From JBJMLO01 sp045805265 (GTDB lineage: Bacteria; Actinomycetota; UBA4738; JACQTL01): a stretch of 64,000 bases of DNA. The position numbers were made by a program, and so were the translations under genes. The stretch spans positions 50,769 through 114,768 of the forward strand of contig JBJMLO010000025.1 in NCBI GenBank assembly GCA_045805265.1. Reading direction: 5' to 3'. Positions 39,970-49,288 of this stretch are shown here, one piece after another; positions within the stretch are counted from its first letter, which is position 1; each line of letters starts with the position of its first letter. A model generated the notes under the pieces. It had not been told where the DNA came from, ran no database searches, and saw only the letters and a program-made list of their open reading frames with translations.

Positions 39970-41100
39970 TTGCGCGTCCTGGCGGCCGTCGCCGGGCTGG
40001 CCCTGGTCGCGGGCGGCGTCGTGGCTCTGATCCGGGCAGGGGCCGAGGGCAGCCCGGCCCGTCCCACCTCCACGATCGGCCGCGGAGTGCGCATCTGTGT
40101 GGTGGTGGGCACGCCCGGCCCCGACGGCGGCGAGTTCCGGACGCCGCTGAATCGGGGGCTGTGGAAGGCCCACCGCGAGCTGGCAACGACCGGATCGCTG
40201 GTCGCCACCAGGGGGCAGGCCGCGTTCGCGGCCGCGGTGAAGCGGTTCGCCACCCATGGATGCGACCTCACCGTGGCGACGGGCGTGGAGGCGCCCGGCG
40301 CGACGGTCGCCGCCGCCCGGGCCCACCCCTCGAAGCATTTCGCTATCCTGGGTTCGACGGCCGGCAGCGACCTGCCGAACGTCACCGCGGTGCGGTTCCA
40401 TCCCGACCAGGCCGCGTTCCTGGCCGGATACCTGGCCGCCGCGGTCTCCCGGACCGGCATCGTCGGCGCGTTCGGGGGAACCCGGGTTCCGGAGGTCACC
40501 GGCATCCTGGATGCGTTCGCCGCCGGTGTGCTGAAGCTCAACGCCGACCGGCAGCTGGCGATCGCGCTCCTCGGCTGGAATCCGGAACGGAAGACCGGCC
40601 TGTTCGCCGGCTCCACGAGCGATCCGATCGGGGGGCGGCGCGTCGCCGAGCGCCTGGTGGCGAACGGCGCCGACGTCGTCCTGGGCGTGGCCGGCGAGGC
40701 CATACGCGGCGCCGCCACCGTGCTGCACCGGGTGGGGAACGCCTCCGCGATCGGCTCGGGGTGGGACTGGGCCCAGTCCAGCCCGGACCCCGACCTGTGG
40801 CTCACCGGCGTGCAGGAGCGCTCTGCGGTCACGCTCCGTTTGCTGATCGCCCGCGAGGTCCGCGGCGAGTTCCGGCCGGGCCTGGTCGAGGCGACGCTCC
40901 GCAACGGCGGCGTGGGACTGGCCGAGCTCCGCGGCCCGGCCGGCGACATCAGCGGCAACCTCAAGTACGACCTGAAGGCGCTGGCGCTCGGGATCGAGGA
41001 GGGGAACGTGCCGATCGATCCGTCGAAGTACCCCCCGCCGCCGGCGCCCGGGGCGACCCCCTCCGGCCCGGCCACCGCGCCGGGCGAGGACCAGCCCTAG
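39970..41100 (+). CDS. BMP-family substrate-binding protein, stand-alone
   Basis: 376-residue periplasmic-type binding protein of the basic membrane protein (BMP/PnrA) family, which binds nucleosides or related ligands. The N-terminus has one hydrophobic segment (VLAAVAGLALVAGGVVAL) without a lipobox Cys. Recognisable blocks are HFAILGSTAGSDLPNVTAV, FHPDQAAFLAGYLAAAVS, VPEVTGILDAFAAGV, GADVVLGVAGEAI and GSGWDWAQ. A Pro-rich tail ends the protein. No ABC genes adjoin it; a complete BMP transporter with its own binding protein is at 43948-49226. The TTG start is uncertain. It converges on the thioesterase with overlapping stops. Confidence 0.75.
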   Translation: MRVLAAVAGLALVAGGVVALIRAGAEGSPARPTSTIGRGVRICVVVGTPGPDGGEFRTPLNRGLWKAHRELATTGSLVATRGQAAFAAAVKRFATHGCDLTVATGVEAPGATVAAARAHPSKHFAILGSTAGSDLPNVTAVRFHPDQAAFLAGYLAAAVSRTGIVGAFGGTRVPEVTGILDAFAAGVLKLNADRQLAIALLGWNPERKTGLFAGSTSDPIGGRRVAERLVANGADVVLGVAGEAIRGAATVLHRVGNASAIGSGWDWAQSSPDPDLWLTGVQERSAVTLRLLIAREVRGEFRPGLVEATLRNGGVGLAELRGPAGDISGNLKYDLKALALGIEEGNVPIDPSKYPPPPAPGATPSGPATAPGEDQP

Positions 41101-41546
41101 AACGCTCCGGGCGCCGGGAGCACGATGAACGTCGCGCTGGCCTTCGCCAGCAGCCCACCCGCGGCGTCGACGACCTCCGCCTCGCCGTAGCCCATCCGGC
41201 GGCCGAGGTGGATGGAACGTCCCCGACCGACGATTCGGTTCCCCTCGCCCTTGGAAACGAAGTGGACGTTCAGCTGGGCGGTACGGTGGGTGAACCCCGG
41301 CTTCAGCATCGAGCGAAGCGCCAGGCCGATCGACGTGTCGGCCATCGCGGCGATGATGCCGCCGTGCACGATGCCCTGGGGGTTGAAGTGCTGCGGCTGG
41401 AGCACCATCGCGACCTCCGCGTTGCCTCCGCCGACGGTCAGCAGCTCCATGCCCGCCCACTGGTGGAACGGCGACGTGCGGATCCGCTGCACGAGCTCCT
41501 CGAGGTACCGCGCGTCGAGCTCCTCGGAGACGTCGTCGCCGTCCAC
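41097..41546 (-). CDS. PaaI-family hotdog thioesterase
   Basis: 149-residue acyl-CoA thioesterase of the hotdog fold. The family core is NPQGIVHGGIIAAMADTSIG, with the Asn-Gly-His active region, then AQLNVHFVSKGEGNRIVGRG and a C-terminal ATFIVLP strand. It probably hydrolyses aromatic or medium-chain acyl-CoAs. The GTG at 41546 is chosen because GAGGAGGG lies four bases upstream. Its stop overlaps that of the BMP protein on the other strand through a CTAG sequence. Confidence 0.82.
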   Translation of the reverse strand: MDGDDVSEELDARYLEELVQRIRTSPFHQWAGMELLTVGGGNAEVAMVLQPQHFNPQGIVHGGIIAAMADTSIGLALRSMLKPGFTHRTAQLNVHFVSKGEGNRIVGRGRSIHLGRRMGYGEAEVVDAAGGLLAKASATFIVLPAPGAF

Positions 41547-41654
41547 GTTCCCTCCTCGTGTGTGCGCGAAGGGTAGCCCATCGCAGGAACGCGGACGGTA
41601 ACGTGGCGGCTCGCCGGCGAGACATCGCCGGGCGACCGAGCGCGGGAGGCGGCG

Positions 41655-41858
41655 GTGGAGCCGAACGAGATCTGGGAACGGATCGTCAAGGCCGACGAGG
41701 CCCTCAAGTACGCCACGGAGGACAAGGCGGCTCGCCGTCGGGAGCAGGCCGAGGGCTACCTGCGCGAAGCGCTGGCGGAGGCCCGGGCCATCGGCAACGG
41801 TCAGCTCGAGCAGCAGGCCCTGACCCGTCTGCACGACCTCGGGATCACCGATGCCTGA
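41655..41858 (+). CDS. Small helical protein upstream of the debranching enzyme
   Basis: 67 residues, highly charged and helical (IWERIVKADEALKYAT, AEGYLREALAEARAIGNG, QQALTRLHDLGI), resembling one to two TPR-like helical hairpins. Family not recognised. GTG start with GGGAGGCGG upstream. It overlaps the downstream gene by eight bases, implying translational coupling and a shared role or simply shared expression. Confidence 0.6.
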   Translation: MEPNEIWERIVKADEALKYATEDKAARRREQAEGYLREALAEARAIGNGQLEQQALTRLHDLGITDA

Positions 41859-43935
41859 GGGGGGCGACCCCTCCGACGCGCTGCAGATCCAGGTCCTCGA
41901 CGGATCGACGTTCATGCTGTCCGACCGCCGCGGCGACGTGGACGAGGGCCAGGTCGCCGGGCTGTTCCACGAGGACACCCGCTACCTGAACCGGTTCGTC
42001 CTGACCGTGGGCGGCCTGCGGCCGGCGCTGCTGACCTCCGAGGAGGTCGACTACTACTCGGCGGGGTTCTTCCTCACGAACCCGGAGCTCCCGGGCCTCC
42101 CGGCGCGGTCGCTGTCCGTCGCCCGCCACCGCTTCGTGGGGAGCGGGCTCCGGGAGCGGGTGGAGGTCGCGAGCTACTCGGACGAGCGGGTCCGGGTCGA
42201 GCTCCGCCTGTCGTTCGGCAGCGACTTCGCCGACCTGTTCGAGGTCAAGCTGAAGGAGTTCCGAAAGGGCGGCTCCACGCGCACCCAGCACGACGACGGC
42301 CGGTCGCAGCTCGTCTTCGACTACGTCCACGAGCGCTTCGGCGCGACCACGGTGGTCACGTCCAGCGAGCCCGGCGCGGTCGACGGCGACGACCTCGTCT
42401 TCGACCTGTACCTCCCGCCACGGGGCACGTGGACGACGACGATCCACGTCGCGCTCAAGCACTCAGACCTCCAGCTGGAGCCCGTCCACGAGGAGTTCGA
42501 GGAGAGCGAGCGCCAGGCCAGCCGGGTGCTCCGGAAGTGGGAGGACGAGGTGCCCCGGCTGCACTCGGACAGCGACTTCCTGGTGCACCTGTACCGGCGG
42601 TCGATCGTGGACATGGCGGCGCTTCGGCTGCACGCGGAGGTGGAGGGGAACGACTACTCCCTGCCGGCCGCCGGGCTGCCGTGGTTCATGGCCATCTTCG
42701 GGCGGGACACGCTGATCACGTCGTACCAGTCGCTGCTGGTCGGGCCCGACCTCGCGCGCGGGGCCCTGCACGCGCTGGCCGCGCTGCAGGGCACGGAGGT
42801 GAACGACTTCAAGGACGAGGAGCCCGGGAAGATCCTGCACGAGATCCGGTTCGGCGAGCTGACCACCCTGGGGCTGAAGCCCCACCGGCCCTACTACGGG
42901 ACCGTCGACGCGACGCCGCTGTGGCTGCTCCTGCTCTCCCACTACTGGGAGGTGACCGGCGACGACGGGTGCGTGCGCGACCTGCGACCGAACGCCATGC
43001 GCGCGCTCGAGTGGATCGACGAGTACGGCGACCGAGACAGCGATGGGTACGTCGAGTACGCCACCCGTTCCACCCAGGGGCTGCGGAACCAGGGGTGGAA
43101 GGACTCGACGAACGCCGTGCTGTTCGCGACCGGCGAGGTCGCGCAGCCGCCGATCGCGCTGTGCGAGGTCCAGGGCTACGTATACGACGCGAAGTGCCGC
43201 ACCGCGGACCTGGCCGAGCACGTCTGGGACGACCAGGAGCTGGCGGCGAGGCTGCGGGCCGAGGCCGCCGCCCTGTTCGACCGGTTCAACGCCGACTACT
43301 GGGTCGAGGAGCACGGCGGGTACTACGCGATGGCCCTCGCGGGCGCCGAGCCCGGCCGCAAGCGGGTGGTCGATTCGATCACGTCGAACATGGGGCACCT
43401 GCTGTGGTCGGGGATCGTGCCGCCGGAGCGCGCCGAACGCGTCGTCCACCACCTGTTCTCGGAACGCCTGTGGTCCGGGTGGGGCGTACGGACCCTCTCG
43501 AGCGACGGCGGCGGCTACAACCCCATCTCGTACCACGGCGGCACGGTGTGGCCGCACGACAACTCGCTGATCTCGGCGGGCCTGTACCGCTACGGCTACC
43601 GCGAGGAGGCGAACCGGATCGCGCTGTCGATGCTGCTGGCGTCCGCGTACCAGGAGTTCCGCCTGCCCGAGGTGTTCGCCGGGTACGAGCGGCGGTCCAG
43701 CCGGTTCCCGGTGCGGTACCCGACGGCGTCGAGCCCTCAGGCCTGGGCGACGGCGGCTCCGTTCCTGTGGCTCCGGCTGATCCTGGGGATCGAGGCCGCG
43801 GACGGGAAAGTGACCTGCGACCCGGTGGTCCCCAAGGAGCTCGGTGAGATCACGTTCCACGGCTTCCACGCGTTCGGCCGCCACTTCGACGTGCGGGCCC
43901 GGGGCACCCAGGGCGAGGTCACCCCCACGACCTGA
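41851..43935 (+). CDS. Glycogen-debranching-type glycosidase (amylo-alpha-1,6-glucosidase family)
   Basis: 694-residue cytoplasmic glycosidase. The N-terminal beta-sandwich (about 1-215) is the GDE_N_bis domain, starting LDGSTFMLSDRRGDVDEG and LFHEDTRYLNRFVL. The rest is an (alpha/alpha)6 barrel with FGRDTLITSYQSLLVGPD, ATPLWLLLLSHYWEVTGD, RNQGWKDSTNAVLF, and YHGGTVWPHDNSLI; the last two carry the acidic and His residues of the active site. These proteins cleave alpha-1,6 or related glucosidic bonds and are often found beside glycogen or trehalose genes, none of which is here. Translationally coupled to the small gene before it. Confidence 0.85.
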   Translation: MPEGGDPSDALQIQVLDGSTFMLSDRRGDVDEGQVAGLFHEDTRYLNRFVLTVGGLRPALLTSEEVDYYSAGFFLTNPELPGLPARSLSVARHRFVGSGLRERVEVASYSDERVRVELRLSFGSDFADLFEVKLKEFRKGGSTRTQHDDGRSQLVFDYVHERFGATTVVTSSEPGAVDGDDLVFDLYLPPRGTWTTTIHVALKHSDLQLEPVHEEFEESERQASRVLRKWEDEVPRLHSDSDFLVHLYRRSIVDMAALRLHAEVEGNDYSLPAAGLPWFMAIFGRDTLITSYQSLLVGPDLARGALHALAALQGTEVNDFKDEEPGKILHEIRFGELTTLGLKPHRPYYGTVDATPLWLLLLSHYWEVTGDDGCVRDLRPNAMRALEWIDEYGDRDSDGYVEYATRSTQGLRNQGWKDSTNAVLFATGEVAQPPIALCEVQGYVYDAKCRTADLAEHVWDDQELAARLRAEAAALFDRFNADYWVEEHGGYYAMALAGAEPGRKRVVDSITSNMGHLLWSGIVPPERAERVVHHLFSERLWSGWGVRTLSSDGGGYNPISYHGGTVWPHDNSLISAGLYRYGYREEANRIALSMLLASAYQEFRLPEVFAGYERRSSRFPVRYPTASSPQAWATAAPFLWLRLILGIEAADGKVTCDPVVPKELGEITFHGFHAFGRHFDVRARGTQGEVTPTT

Positions 43936-43947
43936 TCGAGCGATCCG

Positions 43948-45255
43948 TTAGATCTGCTGGCCGCGGCGGTACGGCCTGCCGTCCGTGGCCGGCGGTCGTA
44001 ACCGCTGCGAGGCGAGCGACAGCACCAGCAGCGTCACCAGGTGCGGGGTGAACGACAGGAGCTCTTGGGGAACCTGGTTCGTGTTGATGTACCAGAAGGC
44101 GGTCGCGGCGGCGATCACGCCGACGATGGCGCCGGCCGTCCACTTCCGCCGGAGGATCACCAGGTAGAAGAACGCGATGCCGAGCAGGATCGCCACGAAC
44201 AGGACCAGCCCGTGGGGCGAGGCCGCGCTGCGCAGCCGCAGCGTGTCGGCGTACCCGAACAGGCCGGCCGCCCCCAGGACGCCCATCGGGCGCCAGTTCC
44301 CGAAGATCACCGCGGCCAGCCCGATGAACCCCCGGCCCGCGGTCTGCCCCTCCCGGTAGATGCCGGCCGACTCCAGCACGAGGATCGCGCCTCCCAAGCC
44401 GGCCAGCATGCCCGAGACCACCACCCCGATGTACTTCATCCGGTACACCGCCACGCCGAGCGATTCGGCTGCCATCGGATGCTCGCCGGCCGAGCGCATC
44501 CGGAGCCCGAGCGACGTTCGCCACAAGACGAACCACGACGCCGGGACGAGGAGGATCGCGATCAGCGTCAGCCAGTTGATGTTGGAGGTCAGCCCGTGGA
44601 TGGGCCCGGCGATGTCGGACACGACCTTGATGTGCTTGTCCGCCAGCCAGCCGGTGATGTCGGGCGTCCGCCATCCGAAGAGGTGCCCGCCGGACAGGAA
44701 CGGGACGCTGAAGGAGCCGATGGGGGACCCGGTGACCTGGGGCGACTGGGTCGCGCTCCCGCCGGTCGCCGGATTCCGGTAGGCCACGGCGGACAGGAAC
44801 CGGGCGGCGCCGCCCGCGATGATGTTGATGGCCACGCCGGACACGACCTGGTCGATCCCGAACGTCACCGTCGCGACCGCGTGGATGAGCCCACCCATGC
44901 CGCCGCCCAGGATCCCGCCCACGACGCCGGCCCACGGTCCCCACTTCCACCCGGCCCACGCCCCGAACCAGGTGCCGAGGATCAGCATGCCCTCGAGGCC
45001 GATGTTCACGACGCCGGTCCGCTCGGACCACAGGCCGCCCAGCCCGGCCAGCAGGATGGGGAGCATCAGCACGAGCGCGGCGCCGAACAGCCCGCTCGAC
45101 GTGAGGTCGGGGACGTTCGCCCAGTACCGGACCAGGATCAGCAGGCCGAACAGGCCCACGGCCACCAGCGCCGCCCGGTACGCGCGGGGGATCCGCAGCA
45201 GCGGTGAGCCGGCGGGGCTGGGGACGGGTTCGGCCGGACGCTCGACGATGGCCAT
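43948..45255 (-). CDS. BMP-type nucleoside ABC transporter, permease 2
   Basis: 435-residue permease of the branched-chain/ribose (BPD_transp_2) family, with about ten helices. The signature LAGLGGLWSERTGVVNIGLEGMLI is that of YufQ/NupQ-type permeases, as is GEHPMAAESLGVAVYRMKYIGVVVSG, the contact with the ATPase. The N-terminal 25 residues are a cytosolic Pro-rich lead. The ATG at 45255 is two bases beyond the upstream permease stop. Last gene of upp-bmp-ATPase-permease-permease; it converges on the debranching enzyme gene. Confidence 0.88.
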   Translation of the reverse strand: MAIVERPAEPVPSPAGSPLLRIPRAYRAALVAVGLFGLLILVRYWANVPDLTSSGLFGAALVLMLPILLAGLGGLWSERTGVVNIGLEGMLILGTWFGAWAGWKWGPWAGVVGGILGGGMGGLIHAVATVTFGIDQVVSGVAINIIAGGAARFLSAVAYRNPATGGSATQSPQVTGSPIGSFSVPFLSGGHLFGWRTPDITGWLADKHIKVVSDIAGPIHGLTSNINWLTLIAILLVPASWFVLWRTSLGLRMRSAGEHPMAAESLGVAVYRMKYIGVVVSGMLAGLGGAILVLESAGIYREGQTAGRGFIGLAAVIFGNWRPMGVLGAAGLFGYADTLRLRSAASPHGLVLFVAILLGIAFFYLVILRRKWTAGAIVGVIAAATAFWYINTNQVPQELLSFTPHLVTLLVLSLASQRLRPPATDGRPYRRGQQI

Positions 45256-45257
45256 CT

Positions 45258-46370
45258 CTAGGCCGGCACCCCCTCTGGATGCTCGGCCCCTGCCTCGGCC
45301 AAGCGCCGGGTCTTCTCGGCGGCCGCGCGGACCTCCTGGCGCTCGACGGCCCGGCGGACCAGCTCGTAGGCGATGACCACCGTGAGGATGATCACCCCCT
45401 CCATGATCAGGAAGATCTCCTTCGGGATGTCGTTGAAGTCGAGGATCTGGGCCGAGACCTGGAGGAACCCGAACAACAGCGCCGCGAGGCCGATGCCGAC
45501 GGGGTGGTTCCTCCCGACGAGGGCGACGGCGATCCCCGTGAACCCGAGGTCCGACGGGAAGTCCAGCGTGTAGGCGTGGTCGAACGTCAGCAGCGTGGTC
45601 ATGCCGACCAGTCCGGCGATGGCCCCGGACAGCAGCATGGTCTTGAGGATCATGCCGCGGGGGTCGACCCCGCTCACCCGGGCCGCCTCCGGGTTCAGGC
45701 CGGACGCGCGCAGGTCGTATCCGAACCGCGTACGCCACACCACCACGTAGAAGAGCGCTCCCACGATCGCGGCGACGATGACGAACCCGGTGAGGTTCTC
45801 CGGCACGCTGTGGACCAGGCTGGGGAAATCTGCGGACTTGGGCAGGACCGGCGTCTGCGTGCTGAGGTTGGCCGTGGTCGACTTCTGACGGAGGAAGTGG
45901 AACAGCAGGTAGGCGCTGACGCCGGCGGCGATCGTGTTCAGCATGATCGTGGCGATGACCTCGTGGACCCCCCGGGTCACCTTGAGGACGCCCGCGATCC
46001 CTGCCCAGAACGATCCGACGGCCATGGCCACCAGAAGGATGAACAGGATCTCGAGCGGCGAGGGGAGGTTCACGAGCTGCCCCGCCCAGGCCGAGATCAG
46101 CGCCGCCAGGAGGTACTGGCCGTTCACGCCGATGTTGAACAGGTTCATCTTGAACCCGATGGCCACCGCCAGGGCCGCGAGATACAGGGGGACGGCCACG
46201 TTGACGATCGAGATCATCTGGGGCCCCTGGGTGCCGTAGTCGACCATCGACTTGAACGCGGCGTAGGGGCTCTTGTGGATCAGGAGCAGGGCCACCGACG
46301 AGATGGCCAGCGCGCCGATCAGCGCCGAGATCGGGGCCAGCAGGCTGAAGACGACCCGCCGGAGCCTCAC
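45258..46370 (-). CDS. BMP-type nucleoside ABC transporter, permease 1
   Basis: 370-residue permease of the same family (YufP/NupP-like). It shows the core IGFKMNLFNIGVNGQYLLAALISAW and the ATPase-contact loop ASGLNPEAARVSGVDPRGMILKTMLLSGAIAGL, and about nine helices. The C-terminal tail is charged and cytosolic. GTG 46370 overlaps the ATPase stop as GTGA. Together with permease 2 it should form a heterodimeric channel. Confidence 0.88.
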   Translation of the reverse strand: MRLRRVVFSLLAPISALIGALAISSVALLLIHKSPYAAFKSMVDYGTQGPQMISIVNVAVPLYLAALAVAIGFKMNLFNIGVNGQYLLAALISAWAGQLVNLPSPLEILFILLVAMAVGSFWAGIAGVLKVTRGVHEVIATIMLNTIAAGVSAYLLFHFLRQKSTTANLSTQTPVLPKSADFPSLVHSVPENLTGFVIVAAIVGALFYVVVWRTRFGYDLRASGLNPEAARVSGVDPRGMILKTMLLSGAIAGLVGMTTLLTFDHAYTLDFPSDLGFTGIAVALVGRNHPVGIGLAALLFGFLQVSAQILDFNDIPKEIFLIMEGVIILTVVIAYELVRRAVERQEVRAAAEKTRRLAEAGAEHPEGVPA

Positions 46371-48025
46371 GGCCGCTCCTCGCCGGCGGCGGCGTCCGGG
46401 TCGGCTCCGGAGGGCTCCGAGGCGGCCGGGTCGCTCTGGACCGGCGGCCCCGGGACCTGCGTCCGCACGCCCGGCTGGCCATCCGACTCGGCACTCTTGG
46501 CACCCTTGGCGCCCGTCATGTAGGAGCCCAGCTCCTCCGGCGTGACGACGTTGGGGTCGAGCTTCGCCACCAGCCGGCCGCCGAAGATCACGTACAGCGT
46601 GTCCGACAGCCCGATGAGCTCCTCGAGGTCGGCGGAGATCAGGAGCAGCGCCATGCCCTGGCGGCGGGCCTCGCGGATGGCTTCCCACACCGCCGCCTGG
46701 GCCCCGACGTCGATCCCCCGGGTGGGCTGGGAGGCGATCAGCAGGTTGGGCTTCGCGGTCATCTCCCGGGCCACGATGAGCTTCTGCTGGTTGCCGCCGG
46801 ACAGGGCGAAGGCAGGGACGTCCACACCGGGCGTGACCACCCGGAACTCCTCGACCATCTCCGCGGTTCGCGCGCGGGCTCCCGCCTTGTTCACCCAGGG
46901 GCCGGAGGAGAACGGCGCCTTGTCCTGATGGCCGAGCATCGCGTTCTCCCACAGCGGCGCCTCGAGCAGGAGCCCCATCTCGTGGCGGTCCTCGGGGATG
47001 TAGCCGACGCCGGCCTCCCGCCGGTCGTGCGTGGATTCCCGGGAGATGTCCTTTCCGCCCAGGCCGATCCGTCCCTGGTCGGCGGTCCGCAGGCCCATGA
47101 TGACCTGCACGAGCTCCGCCTGGCCGTTGCCCTCGACCCCGGCGATGCCCACGACCTCGCCCCGGTGGATCTCGAAGCCGATGTCCCGCAGGAGCCACCG
47201 GTCGCCGACTCCCCTGAGCGCCACGTTCTGCACCGCGAGCTCCACCACGTCGGTGACCGTCGAGGCGCGCTTCTCCGGGCGGGGGAGCTCGCTGCCCACC
47301 ATGAGCTCGGCGAGCTGCCGGGCGGTCACCTCACCCGGGTTCACGGTCTTCACGGTCTTGCCGGCCCGGACCACCGTGATGCGGTCGGCGATGGCCAGGA
47401 CCTCATCGAGCTTGTGCGAGATGAAGATGACGGTGACGCCCTCCCGCTTCAGCTCGCGGAGGTTGCGGAACAGCTCGTCGACTTCCTGCGGCACGAGGAC
47501 GGCGGTCGGCTCGTCGAGGATCAGGATCCGCGCCCCCCGGTACAGCACCTTGATGATCTCGGCCCGCTGGCGCTCACCGACCGAGAGGTCCTCGACCAGG
47601 CGGTCGGGGTCGAGCGGCATCCCGTACGTCCCCGCCAGCTCGGTGATGCGTTTCCGCGCCTCGCCGTAGCTGAACAGCGGGCCCCGGTGCGGCTCGGCGC
47701 CGAGGGCCACGTTTTCGAGGACGGTCAGGTTGTCGGCCAGCATGAAGTGCTGGTGGACCATGCCGATGCCGGCGGCGATGGCGTCCTTGGGGGACCGGAA
47801 GTGCGCGACCCTGCCGTCGACCTCGATGGTTCCCTCGTCGGGATGCTGCATCCCGTACAGGATCTTCATCAGGGTCGACTTGCCGGCCCCGTTCTCCCCA
47901 ACGATCGCGTGGATCTCTCCGGAGGTGACCTCGATGTTGATGTCGTCGTTCGCCACCACTCCCGGGAACCGCTTCGTGATCCCAGCGAGTCGGACCGCTG
48001 GGGCCTCTGTGGCGACGTCGGTCAT
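46367..48025 (-). CDS. BMP-type nucleoside ABC transporter, ATP-binding protein
   Basis: 552 residues with two fused ABC ATPase domains, as in sugar- and nucleoside-type importers (RbsA/NupO-like). Domain 1 has Walker A VGENGAGKST, signature LSVGERQRAEI and Walker B ILILDEPTA. Domain 2 has a degenerate Walker A (VEGNGQAEL), signature LSGGNQQK and a Walker B reading LLIASQPTRGID, lacking the catalytic Glu, so only one site is likely to hydrolyse ATP, the norm in this family. The C-terminal 55 residues are a Pro/Ser-rich tail. ATG 48025 with GGAGAA upstream. Confidence 0.9.
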   Translation of the reverse strand: MTDVATEAPAVRLAGITKRFPGVVANDDINIEVTSGEIHAIVGENGAGKSTLMKILYGMQHPDEGTIEVDGRVAHFRSPKDAIAAGIGMVHQHFMLADNLTVLENVALGAEPHRGPLFSYGEARKRITELAGTYGMPLDPDRLVEDLSVGERQRAEIIKVLYRGARILILDEPTAVLVPQEVDELFRNLRELKREGVTVIFISHKLDEVLAIADRITVVRAGKTVKTVNPGEVTARQLAELMVGSELPRPEKRASTVTDVVELAVQNVALRGVGDRWLLRDIGFEIHRGEVVGIAGVEGNGQAELVQVIMGLRTADQGRIGLGGKDISRESTHDRREAGVGYIPEDRHEMGLLLEAPLWENAMLGHQDKAPFSSGPWVNKAGARARTAEMVEEFRVVTPGVDVPAFALSGGNQQKLIVAREMTAKPNLLIASQPTRGIDVGAQAAVWEAIREARRQGMALLLISADLEELIGLSDTLYVIFGGRLVAKLDPNVVTPEELGSYMTGAKGAKSAESDGQPGVRTQVPGPPVQSDPAASEPSGADPDAAAGEERP

Positions 48026-48047
48026 CTCATGACGTTCTCCGGACAAG

Positions 48048-48077
48048 GGACGGGCCCGAGTCTCCTCGGGCCCGTCC
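48048..48077 (-). terminator. Intercistronic hairpin between the binding-protein and ATPase genes
   Basis: GGACGGGCCCGAG (48048-48060) and CTCGGGCCCGTCC (48065-48077) form a perfect 13-base stem with a 4-base loop. It lies 30 bases after the binding-protein stop and 22 bases before the ATPase start. No U run follows. In binding-protein operons such hairpins act as partial terminators or RNA stabilisers that raise the first gene's expression relative to the transporter. Confidence 0.6.
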
Positions 48078-48107
48078 ATCCGTGCAAACCGGGAATTCTC
48101 GTACCGG

Positions 48108-49226
48108 CTAGCCCGACAACTTCGAAGGAACCTGGATGATGCCCGCCTTGATATTGCCGGCCAGCGCGTCGAGCTGCGACTTGATGTCGTTGACGAATCC
48201 GCCGGAGGTAGCGTACCCGACGCCATTCGACTTCAGGTCGAACGTCTTGACGCCGCCGGTGAAGCTCCCGTTCACGTAGTCCTTGATGGTCTCGTAGACG
48301 GCGACGTCCACCCGCTTGAGGTTCGACGTCAGGATGTAGGGCTGCTGGTCGGGCGGCGCCGACAGGTACTGGTCGGAGTCGGTGCCGATCGCCCACACGT
48401 GGGTGTTGTTCTGCTTGGAGAACGCCTCTGCCGCCGCGAACAATCCGGAACCGGAGCCCCCCGCAGCGTGGTACACGACGTCGGCGCCGTCCTGGTACAT
48501 GCCCTGGGCGATCGTCTGGGCCTTCGCCGGGTCGTTGAACCCACTGAAGTCGGGCGGCTGGCTGATGTACGAGTGGTCGATCTTGGTGCCCTTCGCGCAA
48601 TGATCGACGCCCGCGTCGTACCCGGCCTGGAACTTCTGGATGAGGTCGATGTTCACCCCGCCGATGAAGCCCACGTGGTGCGACTTCGACTTCAGCGCCG
48701 CGGCGCACCCCACGAGGTAGGCCCCCTCGTTCTCGGCGAACAGCAGGGAGGTCAGGTTCCCGTCCGGGGTCTCGTCCTCGCAGACGTCGCACGTCGTGTT
48801 GTCGATGAACCCGTCGACGTCGGCGAAGTCCACGTCCTTGTACTGGTGCGCAGCGGTGCCGATCGTCGGTGCGTACAGGAACCCGACGCCGATGATCAGC
48901 CCGTAGCCCTGGCCGGCGAGCAGGCTCAGCAGGTCGGCCCGGTTGGTGCCGCCGGAGTTCGGCTGCAGCTCCTTGGCGTCGAGGTTGAACTCGCCCTTGG
49001 CCTTGTCGAGGCCGGCGGCGGCGGAGTCGTTGAACGACTTGTCGCCGCGTCCACCGATGTCGTAGACGAGGCCGACCTTCACGGGCTGGCCGGCCGGCGA
49101 TGCGCCCGCGGACTCGCTGGGCCCGGGCGCCGGGGGACTGGACCCTCCACCGTTGTTGTTACCGCACGCCGCCGCCACGATTCCGAGGATCGCGAGCAAT
49201 GCGAGCGGACGCAGGACCTTCCTCAT
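48108..49226 (-). CDS. BMP-family lipoprotein, nucleoside-binding protein of the ABC transporter
   Basis: 372-residue lipoprotein. The signal peptide MRKVLRPLALLAILGIVAAAC ends in a lipobox with Cys about residue 21, followed by a Gly/Ser/Pro linker (to about 45). The binding domain begins VKVGLVYDIGGRGDKSFNDSA, the hallmark of BMP/PnrA nucleoside-binding proteins, and continues with VGFLYAPTIG, AENEGAYLVGCAAALKS and GTDSDQYLS. It should deliver purine or pyrimidine nucleosides to the two permeases encoded downstream. GGAAGGAGG stands six bases before the ATG. upp lies upstream on the same strand, which supports a nucleobase/nucleoside substrate. Confidence 0.88.
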   Translation of the reverse strand: MRKVLRPLALLAILGIVAAACGNNNGGGSSPPAPGPSESAGASPAGQPVKVGLVYDIGGRGDKSFNDSAAAGLDKAKGEFNLDAKELQPNSGGTNRADLLSLLAGQGYGLIIGVGFLYAPTIGTAAHQYKDVDFADVDGFIDNTTCDVCEDETPDGNLTSLLFAENEGAYLVGCAAALKSKSHHVGFIGGVNIDLIQKFQAGYDAGVDHCAKGTKIDHSYISQPPDFSGFNDPAKAQTIAQGMYQDGADVVYHAAGGSGSGLFAAAEAFSKQNNTHVWAIGTDSDQYLSAPPDQQPYILTSNLKRVDVAVYETIKDYVNGSFTGGVKTFDLKSNGVGYATSGGFVNDIKSQLDALAGNIKAGIIQVPSKLSG

Positions 49227-49288
49227 TTGCGCCTCCTTCCCCTGCCCCAGCCGACCCCCCGCCGGACCCGGCACTGCGGAGCGAGCAC

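Noticed and set aside
41097..41100. Overlapping stops of the BMP protein and thioesterase as an error
   Set aside because: CTAG gives a TAG on both strands, so both genes legitimately end there.
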